This document shows, piece after piece, positions 8,003 through 16,747 of a stretch of 41,098 nt of DNA (positions are counted from its first letter, which is position 1; each line of letters opens with the position of its first letter). The notes under the pieces were generated by a model. That model saw nothing but the letters and a program-made list of their open reading frames with translations. It searched no databases and was not told where the DNA came from. The stretch covers positions 1-41,098 of the forward strand of contig DDJQ01000089.1 in the NCBI GenBank assembly GCA_002339125.1, given 5' to 3'. The stretch comes from Alteromonadaceae bacterium UBA2620. GTDB taxonomy: Bacteria > Pseudomonadota > Gammaproteobacteria > Enterobacterales > Alteromonadaceae. A program made the translations under genes and the position numbers.

Positions 8003-9532
8003 ATGAACCAAGCGCACTCTCAAAACTATCAAAAGACGCAAAACACTCAACATATTCAAAAAGTAGTTATTGTTGGTGGCGGCTCTGCGGGCTGGATGAC
8101 CGCAGCTTCACTGAGTAATGTTATGAAGGGTAGATGTGAGATTTGCCTTATTGAATCCGACGAAATTGGCATTGTGGGAGTGGGTGAAGCCACTATTCCG
8201 CCTATTCGTGTGTTCAATCAGACATTGGGGATCAGCGAAGCAGAGTTTCTGCGCAAAACCAATGGTACATTCAAGTTAGGTATTGAGTTTGTCAATTGGG
8301 GTAAAAATGGCAGTCGTTATTTCCATCCATTCGGTACTTATGGCAGACAATTTGATACGGTTTCAATGCATCAATACTGGACGGCAGCCTATCAAAGCGG
8401 TAGTGCAAAGGAGCTAGACGATTATGCGATGGCTTGGCACTTAGCCAAAAATGGTAAGTTTATCCATCCGTCGGGGGACCCTAAAAACGTATTATCAACC
8501 TTTGAATATGCCTATCACTTCGATGCTGGCTTATATGTGAAATTCTTGCGTGAATTCGCCGAACAAAGGGGGGTAAAACGTATAGAAGGTAAGATCAATC
8601 AGGTAAATAAAGACCCACAAAACGGCTTTGTCACCTCAGTCGACCTAGACGCAGGCGAGCGCGTTGAAGGTGAATTGTTTATTGATTGCTCTGGCTTCAG
8701 GGGCTTACTCATAGAACAAGCATTACACACCGGTTATGAAACTTGGTCGGAATGGCTTCCTTGTGATCGTGCATGGGCAGTACCAACCAAGGGCAGCAAC
8801 CCTATTCCTTATACCCGTTCAACTGCGCATACAGCGGGTTGGCAATGGCGCATTCCACTGCAAAACAGGGTTGGCAATGGTCATGTATTCTCAAGTAAAT
8901 TTATCAGCGAAGATGAAGCACGCCAGCAACTCGTAGATAACCTAGATAGTGAAATGATAGCCGAGCCTCGCCTAATAAAATTCGTAACCGGCAGACGTAA
9001 ACGTTTTTGGAACAAAAACGTGGTTGCCATTGGGCTTTCTAGTGGCTTTATCGAGCCGTTAGAATCGACCAGTATCCACTTAATACAAGCCGGTATCGCC
9101 AAATTACTCGCACTATTCCCCGATAAATCGTTCAATCAAAATAGTATTGACGAGTACAACCGCATTGCCATCTCGGAAGTAGAACGTATTCGCGACTTCG
9201 TTATCCTGCATTACAAGTTAATGGAACGCCGCGACACCGATATGTGGCGCTATTGTGCAGAAATGGATGTGCCAGAGTCGCTAGCCAGTCGTATCGAACA
9301 TTTCCGTGATTACGGAAGAATCATTAAAGGAGAGATGGATTTATTTGGCAATACAAGCTGGTTAGCGGTACATATTGGTCAAGGCAACATGCCTCAGCGT
9401 GTCGACCCGTTAGTCAATTACAGCGATGTAGATTATGTGAGCTGGTTAAATAAGCTGAATGGTGTAATGAGCCACTACGCTGCGCAAGCAACTAACCATA
9501 TTGACTACATTAATAAAATGATAGGGCGTTAA
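8003..9532 (+). CDS. Flavin-dependent tryptophan-halogenase-family protein
   Basis: A 509-residue FAD enzyme of the tryptophan 7-halogenase (PrnA-like) family. The dinucleotide-binding motif GGGSAGW is at residues 25-31. The conserved lysine that holds hypohalous acid in PrnA corresponds to Lys91 in TNGTFKLGIEF. The halogenase WxWxIP signature is present as WQWRIP near residue 280. The catalytic Glu region is present as EPLESTSIHL near 351. Thus all hallmark residues are in place. The family chlorinates or brominates tryptophan using FADH2 from a separate reductase, which is not in the window. In receptor-linked loci like this one no halogenated product is established, so the real substrate may be a protein, peptide or other aromatic compound. 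It is the last gene of the operon starting at 3926. Confidence 0.88.
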   Translation: MNQAHSQNYQKTQNTQHIQKVVIVGGGSAGWMTAASLSNVMKGRCEICLIESDEIGIVGVGEATIPPIRVFNQTLGISEAEFLRKTNGTFKLGIEFVNWGKNGSRYFHPFGTYGRQFDTVSMHQYWTAAYQSGSAKELDDYAMAWHLAKNGKFIHPSGDPKNVLSTFEYAYHFDAGLYVKFLREFAEQRGVKRIEGKINQVNKDPQNGFVTSVDLDAGERVEGELFIDCSGFRGLLIEQALHTGYETWSEWLPCDRAWAVPTKGSNPIPYTRSTAHTAGWQWRIPLQNRVGNGHVFSSKFISEDEARQQLVDNLDSEMIAEPRLIKFVTGRRKRFWNKNVVAIGLSSGFIEPLESTSIHLIQAGIAKLLALFPDKSFNQNSIDEYNRIAISEVERIRDFVILHYKLMERRDTDMWRYCAEMDVPESLASRIEHFRDYGRIIKGEMDLFGNTSWLAVHIGQGNMPQRVDPLVNYSDVDYVSWLNKLNGVMSHYAAQATNHIDYINKMIGR

Positions 9533-9557
9533 GGTAACTTTTATCTGAAAATCGTCA

Positions 9558-9737
9558 CTACACTATCGGTTTTTCTGATGTTTTCAAAATAGAAAAATCG
9601 ATCTTTTTTGGCTTGCTGTTTTCACCGACGATCACGTACTGCCCCAGTGCTTTTTTGCGACGAAACTCTCGCTCCACCGCCTTTTTAAGGACTGTCTGAG
9701 CATCAAATGTGGGTTGATAAAGGTCTACTTGCGACAT
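9558..9737 (-). CDS. Small partner of the zeta-like kinase (59 residues)
   Basis: Translation from the ATG at 9737 gives a 59-residue basic, helix-rich protein starting MSQVDLYQPTFDAQTVLKKA and containing the stretch EFRRKKALGQYVIVGENSKP. GGAG lies five bases upstream of the ATG. The start codon lies inside the end of the kinase gene (13-base overlap), which implies translational coupling. From memory, small proteins with an alpha-helix followed by a 'LG.yvVv...GkP' strand often flank zeta-like kinases, and may be their antitoxin or regulatory partner. That role is inferred. Its stop is 26 bases from the convergent halogenase gene. Confidence 0.6.
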   Translation of the reverse strand: MSQVDLYQPTFDAQTVLKKAVEREFRRKKALGQYVIVGENSKPKKIDFSILKTSEKPIV

Positions 9738-10348
9738 GATTGCTCCAAGTTTAAGAATTCATCAAAGTAAGCCGGATGTTTATATATTAAGATACCTCCC
9801 TTACTTTTCAAAATTATTTGGGGTTCATCACCTTCGTTATATATACATTCTGCATAATCAACGATTGGTAAATAACTATTAAAAAATTGGCTAATGCTTT
9901 TTGGATAGCGTCTTATAATGTCTTCAGTAGGAATATTATGACCACCATGCGCAACTCGTTCAGCTACCCGCTCTCTTGAAATTTCTGGTGAGGACACAAA
10001 CAAATAAAATAGCGAAACCCGCCAGCCATCGGCTTGTAGGCGTTTTATTCGGTTTACATGGGTCTTGCCTGACAATGTCGTTTCAAACGCAAATGATTCG
10101 TTACCGACAGCCAATTGCTCTAATGTTTTCAAAAAGATTCTAGACGCTAGTAGGTTAGCGCGATTCGTGGGTAGATCCACATATTCTTTGGCGATTTCAT
10201 CCGCGTTCACAAAATGGTCAACCCACCCCTCGTCAATGAGATTCACGGCAAAGGTAGTTTTTCCCGCACCATTCGGACCCGAGATTATAAAAACTTCTTT
10301 ATTACTCACGATTATAGTTAGATTTGAAACCAAGCTTGACAAGATCAT
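9725..10348 (-). CDS. Zeta-toxin-family P-loop kinase
   Basis: A roughly 195-207-residue P-loop phosphotransferase. The Walker A motif GPNGAGKTT is followed by a conserved acidic position (VNADEIAKEY) and the FAFETTLSGKTH segment typical of zeta-like kinases. A basic lid region ERVAHGGHNIPTEDIIRRYP comes next. Zeta toxins phosphorylate UDP-N-acetylglucosamine or other small substrates; many short chromosomal homologues like this one are uncharacterised. The first ATG is at 10348, but the core begins SNKEVFIISG, so the GTG at 10309 is a plausible alternative; neither has a clear ribosome site. The gene overlaps its 59-residue partner downstream. It follows galK on the same strand with a 95-base gap and is probably an unrelated accessory module. 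Confidence 0.75.
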   Translation of the reverse strand: MILSSLVSNLTIIVSNKEVFIISGPNGAGKTTFAVNLIDEGWVDHFVNADEIAKEYVDLPTNRANLLASRIFLKTLEQLAVGNESFAFETTLSGKTHVNRIKRLQADGWRVSLFYLFVSSPEISRERVAERVAHGGHNIPTEDIIRRYPKSISQFFNSYLPIVDYAECIYNEGDEPQIILKSKGGILIYKHPAYFDEFLNLEQSCRK

Positions 10349-10443
10349 AACACAAAGTAAAAACAGCGCGAACGGACTATTGAAAAGCGGAAACGACTGA
10401 TAACGACCTTGACCGTTGCCAATAATCCTTGAAACTGAAAGTA

Positions 10444-11592
10444 CTACCTAAACGCCCCTTGGGCCGCTTCGCACACGTAAACATCTGCACTAAGCCCGGT
10501 TGCAAGAGGATATTGCGTTGCCACGAGTTGTGTAATTTCTTCAACTCGGTGACGCTCGACAATTGCTACCACGCATCCCCCAAAACCACCGCCAGTAATA
10601 CGCGCACCACCTGAATTATCGGGTCTCAATGTATCCGCTAAAATTGTCACCAACTTATCAATAGCAGGCACCGAAGTTGCAAAGTCATCTCGCAATGACA
10701 CATGAGACGCAAACATGAGGTCACTTAAGCTGGTCATGTCTGCATTATCCAGTGCGTCCTTCGCGGCGAGCACTCGCTCGTTTTCACTGATGACATGGCG
10801 GGCACGTTGGTATAAGACCCGATTGAGTGTGTCGAGTTCTGCTTCCAACATCTCCATTGTCACGCAGCGTAAACTTGCTTTACCAAAATGAGCAGCAACC
10901 AACTCGCATTGTTCACGCCGCAAATTATATTCGCTTTCAACTAAACCACGCTTAACGTTAGAGTTGATGATCATGATTGCCCAGTGACTTGGAATGGTAG
11001 CAGTACTCATACTGAGTGACTGACAATCGAGCATAATTGCCTTAGATTCAGCCCCCATTGCCGAAGCAAGTTGGTCCATGATGCCGCAATTACAACCGAC
11101 GAAATCATTTTCTACCTGCTGCCCAAATTTAGCCGCTTCAACCCCTGATATAGTTAAATCAAAAAGTTGTGCAAACGTTTTAATTAACGCAATTTCCAAA
11201 CTGGCAGAAGAGCTCAAGCCACCGCCCTGAGGAATATTCCCGGTAATGAGTAGATTAGCGCCGCCGAGTTCGAATCCACCTCTCTGTAACATCAATATAC
11301 AACCCGCGACATAATTCACCCACATGCAATTATGGTTGAAACGAATATTATCGAGGTCGATGTCAATACATTCACCATCAAACGACCATGCACATGCTCG
11401 TACCACGCGGTCATTACGTTTACTGGCATAGACATCGGTGCCAAAATTGATTGCAGCCGGGAGCACGAGGCCTTGATTGTAGTCAGTATGATCGCCAATT
11501 AAATTAACACGTCCTGGGGCATGACAAACTAATTCATGCGCATGACTGAAGACCTGCTGAAAGGGAGAAAGTAACGTTGCGGTATTAGGCAT
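10444..11592 (-). CDS. galK: Galactokinase
   Basis: A 382-residue cytosolic enzyme that phosphorylates alpha-D-galactose at C1 with ATP, the entry step of the Leloir pathway. The galactokinase signature GRVNLIGDHTDYNQG is at residues 27-41. The GHMP ATP-binding loop is PQGGGLSSSASLE near residue 125, and the third GHMP motif is GGARITGGGFGGCVVA near 336. Length matches E. coli GalK. The start codon overlaps the end of galT by 8 bases, so the two are translationally coupled. It is the last gene of the GH97-galT-galK operon. A sequence resembling a GalR operator lies inside it at 11169-11184. Confidence 0.97.
   Translation of the reverse strand: MPNTATLLSPFQQVFSHAHELVCHAPGRVNLIGDHTDYNQGLVLPAAINFGTDVYASKRNDRVVRACAWSFDGECIDIDLDNIRFNHNCMWVNYVAGCILMLQRGGFELGGANLLITGNIPQGGGLSSSASLEIALIKTFAQLFDLTISGVEAAKFGQQVENDFVGCNCGIMDQLASAMGAESKAIMLDCQSLSMSTATIPSHWAIMIINSNVKRGLVESEYNLRREQCELVAAHFGKASLRCVTMEMLEAELDTLNRVLYQRARHVISENERVLAAKDALDNADMTSLSDLMFASHVSLRDDFATSVPAIDKLVTILADTLRPDNSGGARITGGGFGGCVVAIVERHRVEEITQLVATQYPLATGLSADVYVCEAAQGAFR
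11169..11184. promoter_or_regulatory. Possible internal GalR-like site in galK
   Basis: GTGCAAACGTTTTAAT matches 10 of the 12 specified positions of the GalR consensus and shares 13 bases (as reverse complement) with the operator at 3797-3809. The E. coli gal operon also has an internal operator, in galE, but much closer to its promoter. Here the site is thousands of bases from the GH97 promoter and is also explained by the coding sequence, so it may be chance. Confidence 0.25.
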
Positions 11593-12634
11593 GGTGTGCT
11601 CGTTTATAATGTATAGCTGGAACAGCGCGTAAGCGCTCGGCGGCTTGCTCTGCGGTTAAGTCACGCTGCGCTTCAGCAAAAAGTTCGTACCCGACCATAA
11701 ATTTGCGCACGCTTGCTGAGCGCAGTAGCGGTGGCGCGAAGCTCGCGTGCAGTTGCCAATAAGGGTGCTGTTCGCCATCGTATGGCGCGCCGTGCCAACC
11801 CATTGAGTAGGGAAATGAGCAATTGAATAAATTGTCATAACGAATGGTAATTTGCTGCAAAATATCGGCAAGACTGGCACGCTGAGTATCGGTCAACTCG
11901 GTCATTCTAGCGATAGCAAAACGTGGCAGTAATAGTGTTTCAAAAGGCCATATTGCCCAGAATGGAACAACTACCAGCCAATCCGCATTTTCGACCACAA
12001 TACGTTCTTTCAGGTCACATTCTCGCCCTACATAGTCGAGCAGTAATGAGCGACTATTTTTTTCGTAGTACGAACGCTGTTGGGCGTGTTTCTTGACCGC
12101 AATGGTGGGGAGGTGTTGTTGCGCCCATATCTGTCCATGCGGATGTGGGTTGGAACATCCCATCATGGCGCCTTTATTTTCAAAAACCTGGATCCATTGA
12201 TACCGCTGAGACAACTCGTCACATTGGATTTGCCACGTCGCTACCACTTGTACGAGTTGCTCAACCTCTAACTCTGGTAAAGTCTTGCTATGGTCTGGAG
12301 AAAAACACACAACACGACTTTCTCCGCGCTCTGACTGAATTTGAAAAAGCGGATCGTTTTGTTCGTAACAAGGCGAATCTGTGCTTAACGCTGCAAAATC
12401 ATTCTGGAATACATAGGTTTCAGCGTAATGAGGATTATGCTCCCCAGTTACCCGTTTATTGCCTGGGCACAGATAACAACTGCCGTCATAACTGGGGGCT
12501 TGCTGGTAGCTTGGCTCATCAACCTGACCTTGCCAGGGACGTTTAGCGCGATGTGGAGAAACTAATACCCATTCACCGATCAAAGGGTTATAACGACGAT
12601 GCGAATGCTCAGTCGGATCAAAATAGCTAGTCAT
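11585..12634 (-). CDS. galT: Galactose-1-phosphate uridylyltransferase
   Basis: A 349-residue enzyme exchanging UMP between UDP-glucose and galactose-1-phosphate. The active-site His-Pro-His is in SNPHPHGQIWAQQ near residue 160, and the zinc-site cysteines are in CYLCPGN near residue 52. The open frame extends 12 codons further upstream, but the ATG at 12634 is preferred. It gives an N-terminus (HRRYNPLIGEWVLVSPHRAK) in register with E. coli GalT, a near-identical length to the 348-residue E. coli protein, and has AGAGAC upstream. It follows the GH97 gene by 91 bases with no promoter or terminator seen, and overlaps galK. galE is not in the window. Confidence 0.96.
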   Translation of the reverse strand: MTSYFDPTEHSHRRYNPLIGEWVLVSPHRAKRPWQGQVDEPSYQQAPSYDGSCYLCPGNKRVTGEHNPHYAETYVFQNDFAALSTDSPCYEQNDPLFQIQSERGESRVVCFSPDHSKTLPELEVEQLVQVVATWQIQCDELSQRYQWIQVFENKGAMMGCSNPHPHGQIWAQQHLPTIAVKKHAQQRSYYEKNSRSLLLDYVGRECDLKERIVVENADWLVVVPFWAIWPFETLLLPRFAIARMTELTDTQRASLADILQQITIRYDNLFNCSFPYSMGWHGAPYDGEQHPYWQLHASFAPPLLRSASVRKFMVGYELFAEAQRDLTAEQAAERLRAVPAIHYKRAHHA

Positions 12635-12725
12635 GTAACAAGTCTCTGGGCTGGTAATTAAAAGGTTCATCCTGAACCGAGTTGCATCCTTGCCTTACTT
12701 TCGCTTGTCCACGTGAGGGCACACA

Positions 12726-14765
12726 TCAACGAGGCGAAATCTTCGCTGTATAACCGCCGCCTGGGGCTAGTTTCAGCGTTAAAATGTCTTTGTTAGTCAC
12801 TTTCTTAGTAATGCGTTGGTAGTCTTCTGCGAAACGATGCGCGTTAACTCCATCTTGGAATATTTCAATGTCGTATTTACCGCGTGGTAAAAAATCTAAC
12901 TTCACTTTTAACTCGCGCGCGTGTTCGTCAGACATAGCACCAATAAACCATGTGTCACCAGAGCGACGAGCAAATGTGATGTAATCTCCAATTTCACCAT
13001 TCAATGCAATAGTTTCATCCCAGACACTTGGCACACTGGCAATAAACTTGGCAGATTCAGCATTGGCCAAATACTGGCTAGGGCTGTCGGCCATCATTTG
13101 CAGTGGGCTTTCAAACACGGTAAACATCGCCATTTGGTGAACGCGAGTGGTTTGACTCATCGGACGATTGAAGCGAATAGTAAAGTCTTGGTGGTCGGGT
13201 GCCTTGCCTTTGTACTGGATTTGTTCGAAGGCAGCTGGACCAACTGCGTTCGACATAGCGCCTGGGGTATAATCCATCGGGCCAGCAACCATGCGAATAA
13301 ACGGTAACGTTGTATTGTGTTCTGGCGTGCTGTCATAGCTCCATTTATTCCACTCCAACCCTTTTACACCTTCGCGTGAAATGACATTAGGATAGGTTCT
13401 GCGTAATCCAGCCGGTTTGTAAGAACCATGAAAATCGACAAGTAACTTACGCTTTGCTGCTTCATCAGCAATTTTCCAGTAGAAGTTAACCATCTCTTGG
13501 TCATCACGTTGGAAGAAATCAGGTTTAATACCTACTGCACCAAGTTCAGCAAAACGGTCCATCGCTTCATCGAATTGTTCGTACAACGTAAGCCACGTTG
13601 CCCAGAGGATAATACCAACGCCTTTTTGCTTGGCATAAGCCATCACTTCTTTAACGTCAAAGCCTTCAACTGATCCCATCAGGTCGCCAAGTGGATACCA
13701 ACCTTCATCAAGAATGACGTATTCGACCCCATATTTGGCGGCAAAATCGATATAAAATTTATAGGTTTCAGTGTTTAAACCTGCTTCAAAATCGACGCCT
13801 TTTAGGTTGTTGGCGTTGTACCAATCCCAGGCCACCTTACCCGGTTTAATCCATGAGGTATCACCAATTTTATTTGGAATAGCCAGTTGGTAAGTGAGTT
13901 GGTTAGTCAATAAGTCGGTGTCATTTTCCGCAATTGCTAACACACGCCACGGAAATGCACGAGTACCGTCGGTCTTTGCCAAGTAATTGTGACGTTCGAC
14001 GACGGGTTGATTACGGTCAATCCATTCAATTTCACCGGCAACCACTTTACTAGGTTGACGCGGAAACGTGGCTTGCAAACCATCGTGACCGTCACCCAAC
14101 AACCACATGCCAGCATAGTCATGCAATGCGGTTTCGGTGATTAATACTTTGCCACCGTCTGTATCGATTAAGGTTGGCGTACTTGCTAAGTCTGTTACTT
14201 TGATATTGCCAATATCCTGATGCAAATAGCTACGTTCGTTATGCGAATAAAAACTTTCTTCTAACGGGTAATAAACGCTTGCTGAGGGCGAGAAGTTAAA
14301 CTCAGCCACTTCATTCACTACCGTGATAGGGTCAGAAAACTGCGTAACAAACCGATACGCTACACCGTTATCATAAGCGCGAAACTCAACCGCGTAGTTG
14401 TTCGAAAAGGTAATCGTCATTTGTTGATAATGGTCGACTATTTTTTTCGACTTAACGCGAACTTCAGGAAATAGTTCTTGTTTCAGACTGTCGTGAGTAA
14501 CACCAGACACCTGATGCATTTGGGCCAAGCTCGGCGTGTTTTGCAAAATCAGATCAATCTGCGAGGGAGCAATAATTTGCTTACCATTAAATGCAACTTG
14601 GTAACTCACTCCGTTTTCGGCATTAACGGTTACCTTAATATTTCCGCTAGGTGAAGTGAGTGTAAGTGGAGCATGGCTATCTGCAACACTGGCGTGAGAG
14701 AAACTCGCAAAAGCAAACGCGAGTGCGCTTATCTTTGTGCTTAATTTTGCTTTCTTACCTTTCAT
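12726..14765 (-). CDS. Exported GH97 glycosidase (alpha-galactosidase or alpha-glucosidase)
   Basis: A 679-residue protein of glycoside hydrolase family 97. A signal peptide (residues 1-28, ending HASVA) sends it to the periplasm or beyond. The N-terminal beta-sandwich (about 30-290) is followed by a (beta/alpha)8 barrel with YVILDEGWYPLGD (near 350), GIKPDFFQRDDQEMVNFY (near 412), the NVISREGVKGLEWNKW stretch (near 465) and GPMDYTPGAM (near 497), then a C-terminal beta domain. GH97 contains inverting alpha-glucosidases (SusB) and retaining alpha-galactosidases. Sequence alone does not let me assign the subtype safely, but the linkage to galT-galK and a GalR-like repressor argues for alpha-galactosidase. 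It is first in its operon and is driven from the promoter at 14839-14867. Confidence 0.9.
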   Translation of the reverse strand: MKGKKAKLSTKISALAFAFASFSHASVADSHAPLTLTSPSGNIKVTVNAENGVSYQVAFNGKQIIAPSQIDLILQNTPSLAQMHQVSGVTHDSLKQELFPEVRVKSKKIVDHYQQMTITFSNNYAVEFRAYDNGVAYRFVTQFSDPITVVNEVAEFNFSPSASVYYPLEESFYSHNERSYLHQDIGNIKVTDLASTPTLIDTDGGKVLITETALHDYAGMWLLGDGHDGLQATFPRQPSKVVAGEIEWIDRNQPVVERHNYLAKTDGTRAFPWRVLAIAENDTDLLTNQLTYQLAIPNKIGDTSWIKPGKVAWDWYNANNLKGVDFEAGLNTETYKFYIDFAAKYGVEYVILDEGWYPLGDLMGSVEGFDVKEVMAYAKQKGVGIILWATWLTLYEQFDEAMDRFAELGAVGIKPDFFQRDDQEMVNFYWKIADEAAKRKLLVDFHGSYKPAGLRRTYPNVISREGVKGLEWNKWSYDSTPEHNTTLPFIRMVAGPMDYTPGAMSNAVGPAAFEQIQYKGKAPDHQDFTIRFNRPMSQTTRVHQMAMFTVFESPLQMMADSPSQYLANAESAKFIASVPSVWDETIALNGEIGDYITFARRSGDTWFIGAMSDEHARELKVKLDFLPRGKYDIEIFQDGVNAHRFAEDYQRITKKVTNKDILTLKLAPGGGYTAKISPR

Positions 14766-14838
14766 GTCGGCCTCGTTTTGAATCCTGATACAGCGTAGAA
14801 ACTATGATTTTTGACTAGATATCGTCTTTGATGGCTAA

Positions 14839-14867
14839 AAGGTAAAACGTTTTCCCTCAGCTGTCAA
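14839..14867 (-). promoter_or_regulatory. GH97-galT-galK promoter with GalR-type operator
   Basis: Read on the minus strand, a perfect TTGACA -35 box (14862-14867) is separated by 17 bases from TACCTT (14839-14844). The spacer contains the 13-mer agggaaaacgttt, which is also found in the promoter at 3787-3815. The core AAAACGTTTT is a 10-base palindrome typical of LacI/GalR operators. It is 74 bases from the GH97 start and about 104 bases from the divergent repressor start, so it could control both. I see nothing else distinctive in the 14766-14970 gap. Confidence 0.7.
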
Positions 14868-14970
14868 CGACTTTTGTTAATGTAAAGTGAATGGCATGTT
14901 TTGCTTTGTTTCCCCATTTGATGCTAGGGTTAGCATCCATTAAGTTGTAGTACCCAAGTAAAGAGCGCTT

Positions 14971-15972
14971 GTGATCACCATAAAAGATATTGCGGAAGCG
15001 GCAAATGTTTCCCCCGCGACTGTGTCTCGTGTCATCAATGATGGCCCCAAAGTCGGCCCGAAAACCCGTGAACACGTCAAAAAAATCATGCAGCAGATGG
15101 GTTATCGCCCTAACATTAATGCAAGGGCGTTAGTCACTCAAAAAAGCACATCGTTGGGAGTAGTGCTCGCAGAATTAATGGACCCTTTTTTCGCGGCGTA
15201 TGCTGACTCAATAGAAAAAATTGCGCGACAAGCCAATACACAGTTATTGATGAGTGCGGGTTCGACTAGCGCCGAAACTGAGTTAAAAGCGATTGAAACA
15301 CTGTTGAACCACCGCGTAAAAGCAATGGTAGTACACGCCAAGTTCCTCGATGACGACACGCTCATTGAGTTGTCAAAACAAGCACCCGGATTTGTATTAA
15401 TTAATCGCTATATCGAGCGCATAAAGCACCGCTGTGTGTGGTTAGATAACTACGCGGGTGGTCGTATTATGGCAGAGCATTTAATTAAACAAGGGCACCG
15501 AAAAATAGCGGTAATCACCAGTGATTTTGATATTGAAGACCCCAAAGACCGGTTAAATGGAATGCGCGATGCGCTGAGTGAGCACGGCATCGAATTGCCG
15601 GAAAGTTTAGTGGTACGCGCCGCCCCCTACCAAGATGGTGGTGAAATTGCGATGCGTCAGCTACTCGCGTCTGGCGCAGATTTTACCGGCGTATTGGCGT
15701 ATTGCGATGCGATGGCGTTGGGCGCAATGAACACCTTGTATGACCACGATATCAATGTACCTAATGATGTTTCTATTATCGGATTCGATGACGTAATGCT
15801 GGCGCAATTTTGTCGTCCCAAACTAACCACCATGCATTATCCCATAGAAATTATGGCAACCCGTGCCGCAGATTTAGCCTTGGCCTATGCCCAAGGACAG
15901 CAACCTATTACGCAGGACACTTTCAAATACCTACCCACCATAGCGAATAGAAATTCGATAGCGAGGATTTAA
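14971..15972 (+). CDS. LacI/GalR-family transcriptional repressor
   Basis: A 333-residue regulator starting at GTG. Residues 1-60 are the helix-turn-helix and hinge (TIKDIAEAANVSPATVSRVI, then YRPNINARALV), closely resembling E. coli GalR in wording and position. The remainder is a periplasmic-binding-protein-type effector domain, with SLGVVLAELMDPFFAAYADS, the conserved GHRKIAVITSDFD strand-turn and the VSIIGFDDV motif. It is divergent from the GH97-galT-galK operon and shares with it the operator at 14839-14867. The same operator is upstream of the receptor-oxygenase-halogenase operon. The likely effector is galactose or a galactoside (inference). The 3' end is one base from the convergent acetyltransferase gene. 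Confidence 0.9.
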   Translation: MITIKDIAEAANVSPATVSRVINDGPKVGPKTREHVKKIMQQMGYRPNINARALVTQKSTSLGVVLAELMDPFFAAYADSIEKIARQANTQLLMSAGSTSAETELKAIETLLNHRVKAMVVHAKFLDDDTLIELSKQAPGFVLINRYIERIKHRCVWLDNYAGGRIMAEHLIKQGHRKIAVITSDFDIEDPKDRLNGMRDALSEHGIELPESLVVRAAPYQDGGEIAMRQLLASGADFTGVLAYCDAMALGAMNTLYDHDINVPNDVSIIGFDDVMLAQFCRPKLTTMHYPIEIMATRAADLALAYAQGQQPITQDTFKYLPTIANRNSIARI

Positions 15973-15973
15973 C

Positions 15974-16597
15974 CTACTCGCTACGATCACTCCTGACGGC
16001 TTCATATTGCGCCGCCTGCGCCTGCCAGTAACGCTTGTCGTCTTCGGTAATCGCTCGGATAACTTTGGCGGGATTTCCCGCCGCAATGGTGTTTGCAGGA
16101 ATGTCTTTGGTTACCACAGAGCCTGACCCGATCACCACATTGTCGCCTATGCTTACTCCGGGGTTAATTACGCTGTTGCCCCCAATCCATACATTGTTGC
16201 CAATGGTGACGGGCTTGCCGTATTCAAGGAACGTATTGCGCACTTCGGCATCAATCGGGTGAGTCGCGGTATAAATACACACCCTTGGCCCCAAAAACGC
16301 GCTATCACCAATGGTAACTGGACACACGTCGATAATAATACAATCGTAGTTGGCGTAGAAATTTTCCCCTACCGAGGTATGGCAGCCATAGTCAGTTCGA
16401 AAAGGCGGTTCAATATAAATATTTTTACCGGTATTTTTGAACAGTCGTTTGAGTAAAGTTCTGCGGTAATCGCCTTGTTCTTCGGTGCTACTGTTAAACA
16501 AACGCGTTAGCATGCGGGCCTGTTTATTGTCGGCGGCGAGCTCTTTATCAAATGGTTTATATAGCTGCCCTTTGAGCATACGGTGTTTTTCTGACAT
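15974..16597 (-). CDS. Maltose/galactoside O-acetyltransferase family protein
   Basis: A 207-residue left-handed beta-helix (hexapeptide-repeat) acetyltransferase of the Maa/LacA group, which transfers acetyl from acetyl-CoA to sugar hydroxyls. The N-terminal mac domain (MLKGQLYKPFDKELAADN) precedes hexapeptide coils. The diagnostic segment is YTATHPIDAE, whose His is catalytic in LacA/Maa, followed by GKPVTIGNNVWIGG and NPAKVIRAI. Closest by eye to E. coli Maa. It is convergent with the GalR-like gene. It may detoxify non-metabolised sugars entering by the neighbouring sugar system, but shared control is not shown. Confidence 0.9.
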   Translation of the reverse strand: MSEKHRMLKGQLYKPFDKELAADNKQARMLTRLFNSSTEEQGDYRRTLLKRLFKNTGKNIYIEPPFRTDYGCHTSVGENFYANYDCIIIDVCPVTIGDSAFLGPRVCIYTATHPIDAEVRNTFLEYGKPVTIGNNVWIGGNSVINPGVSIGDNVVIGSGSVVTKDIPANTIAAGNPAKVIRAITEDDKRYWQAQAAQYEAVRSDRSE

Positions 16598-16747
16598 AAC
16601 GCTTCCGAGAATTAACGATAAAATAGGTTAACAATAAAATAACCAGACGAAGGCAAAAGAATGTAAGCTTATCTGGTTAAATTGCAAGTACTTGGCGAAA
16701 ATGGTTTTTTATAGCGACACACTAGCGAATAGCTGAGAGGAAGAGTT

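Noticed and set aside
9580..9606. Possible terminator for the halogenase gene around a weak AAAATCGAT palindrome
   Set aside because: The stem is very AT-rich and lies within the 59-codon gene.
12080..12546. Plus-strand open frames opposite galT
   Set aside because: Shadows of a clear galT coding sequence with no ribosome site or recognisable protein.
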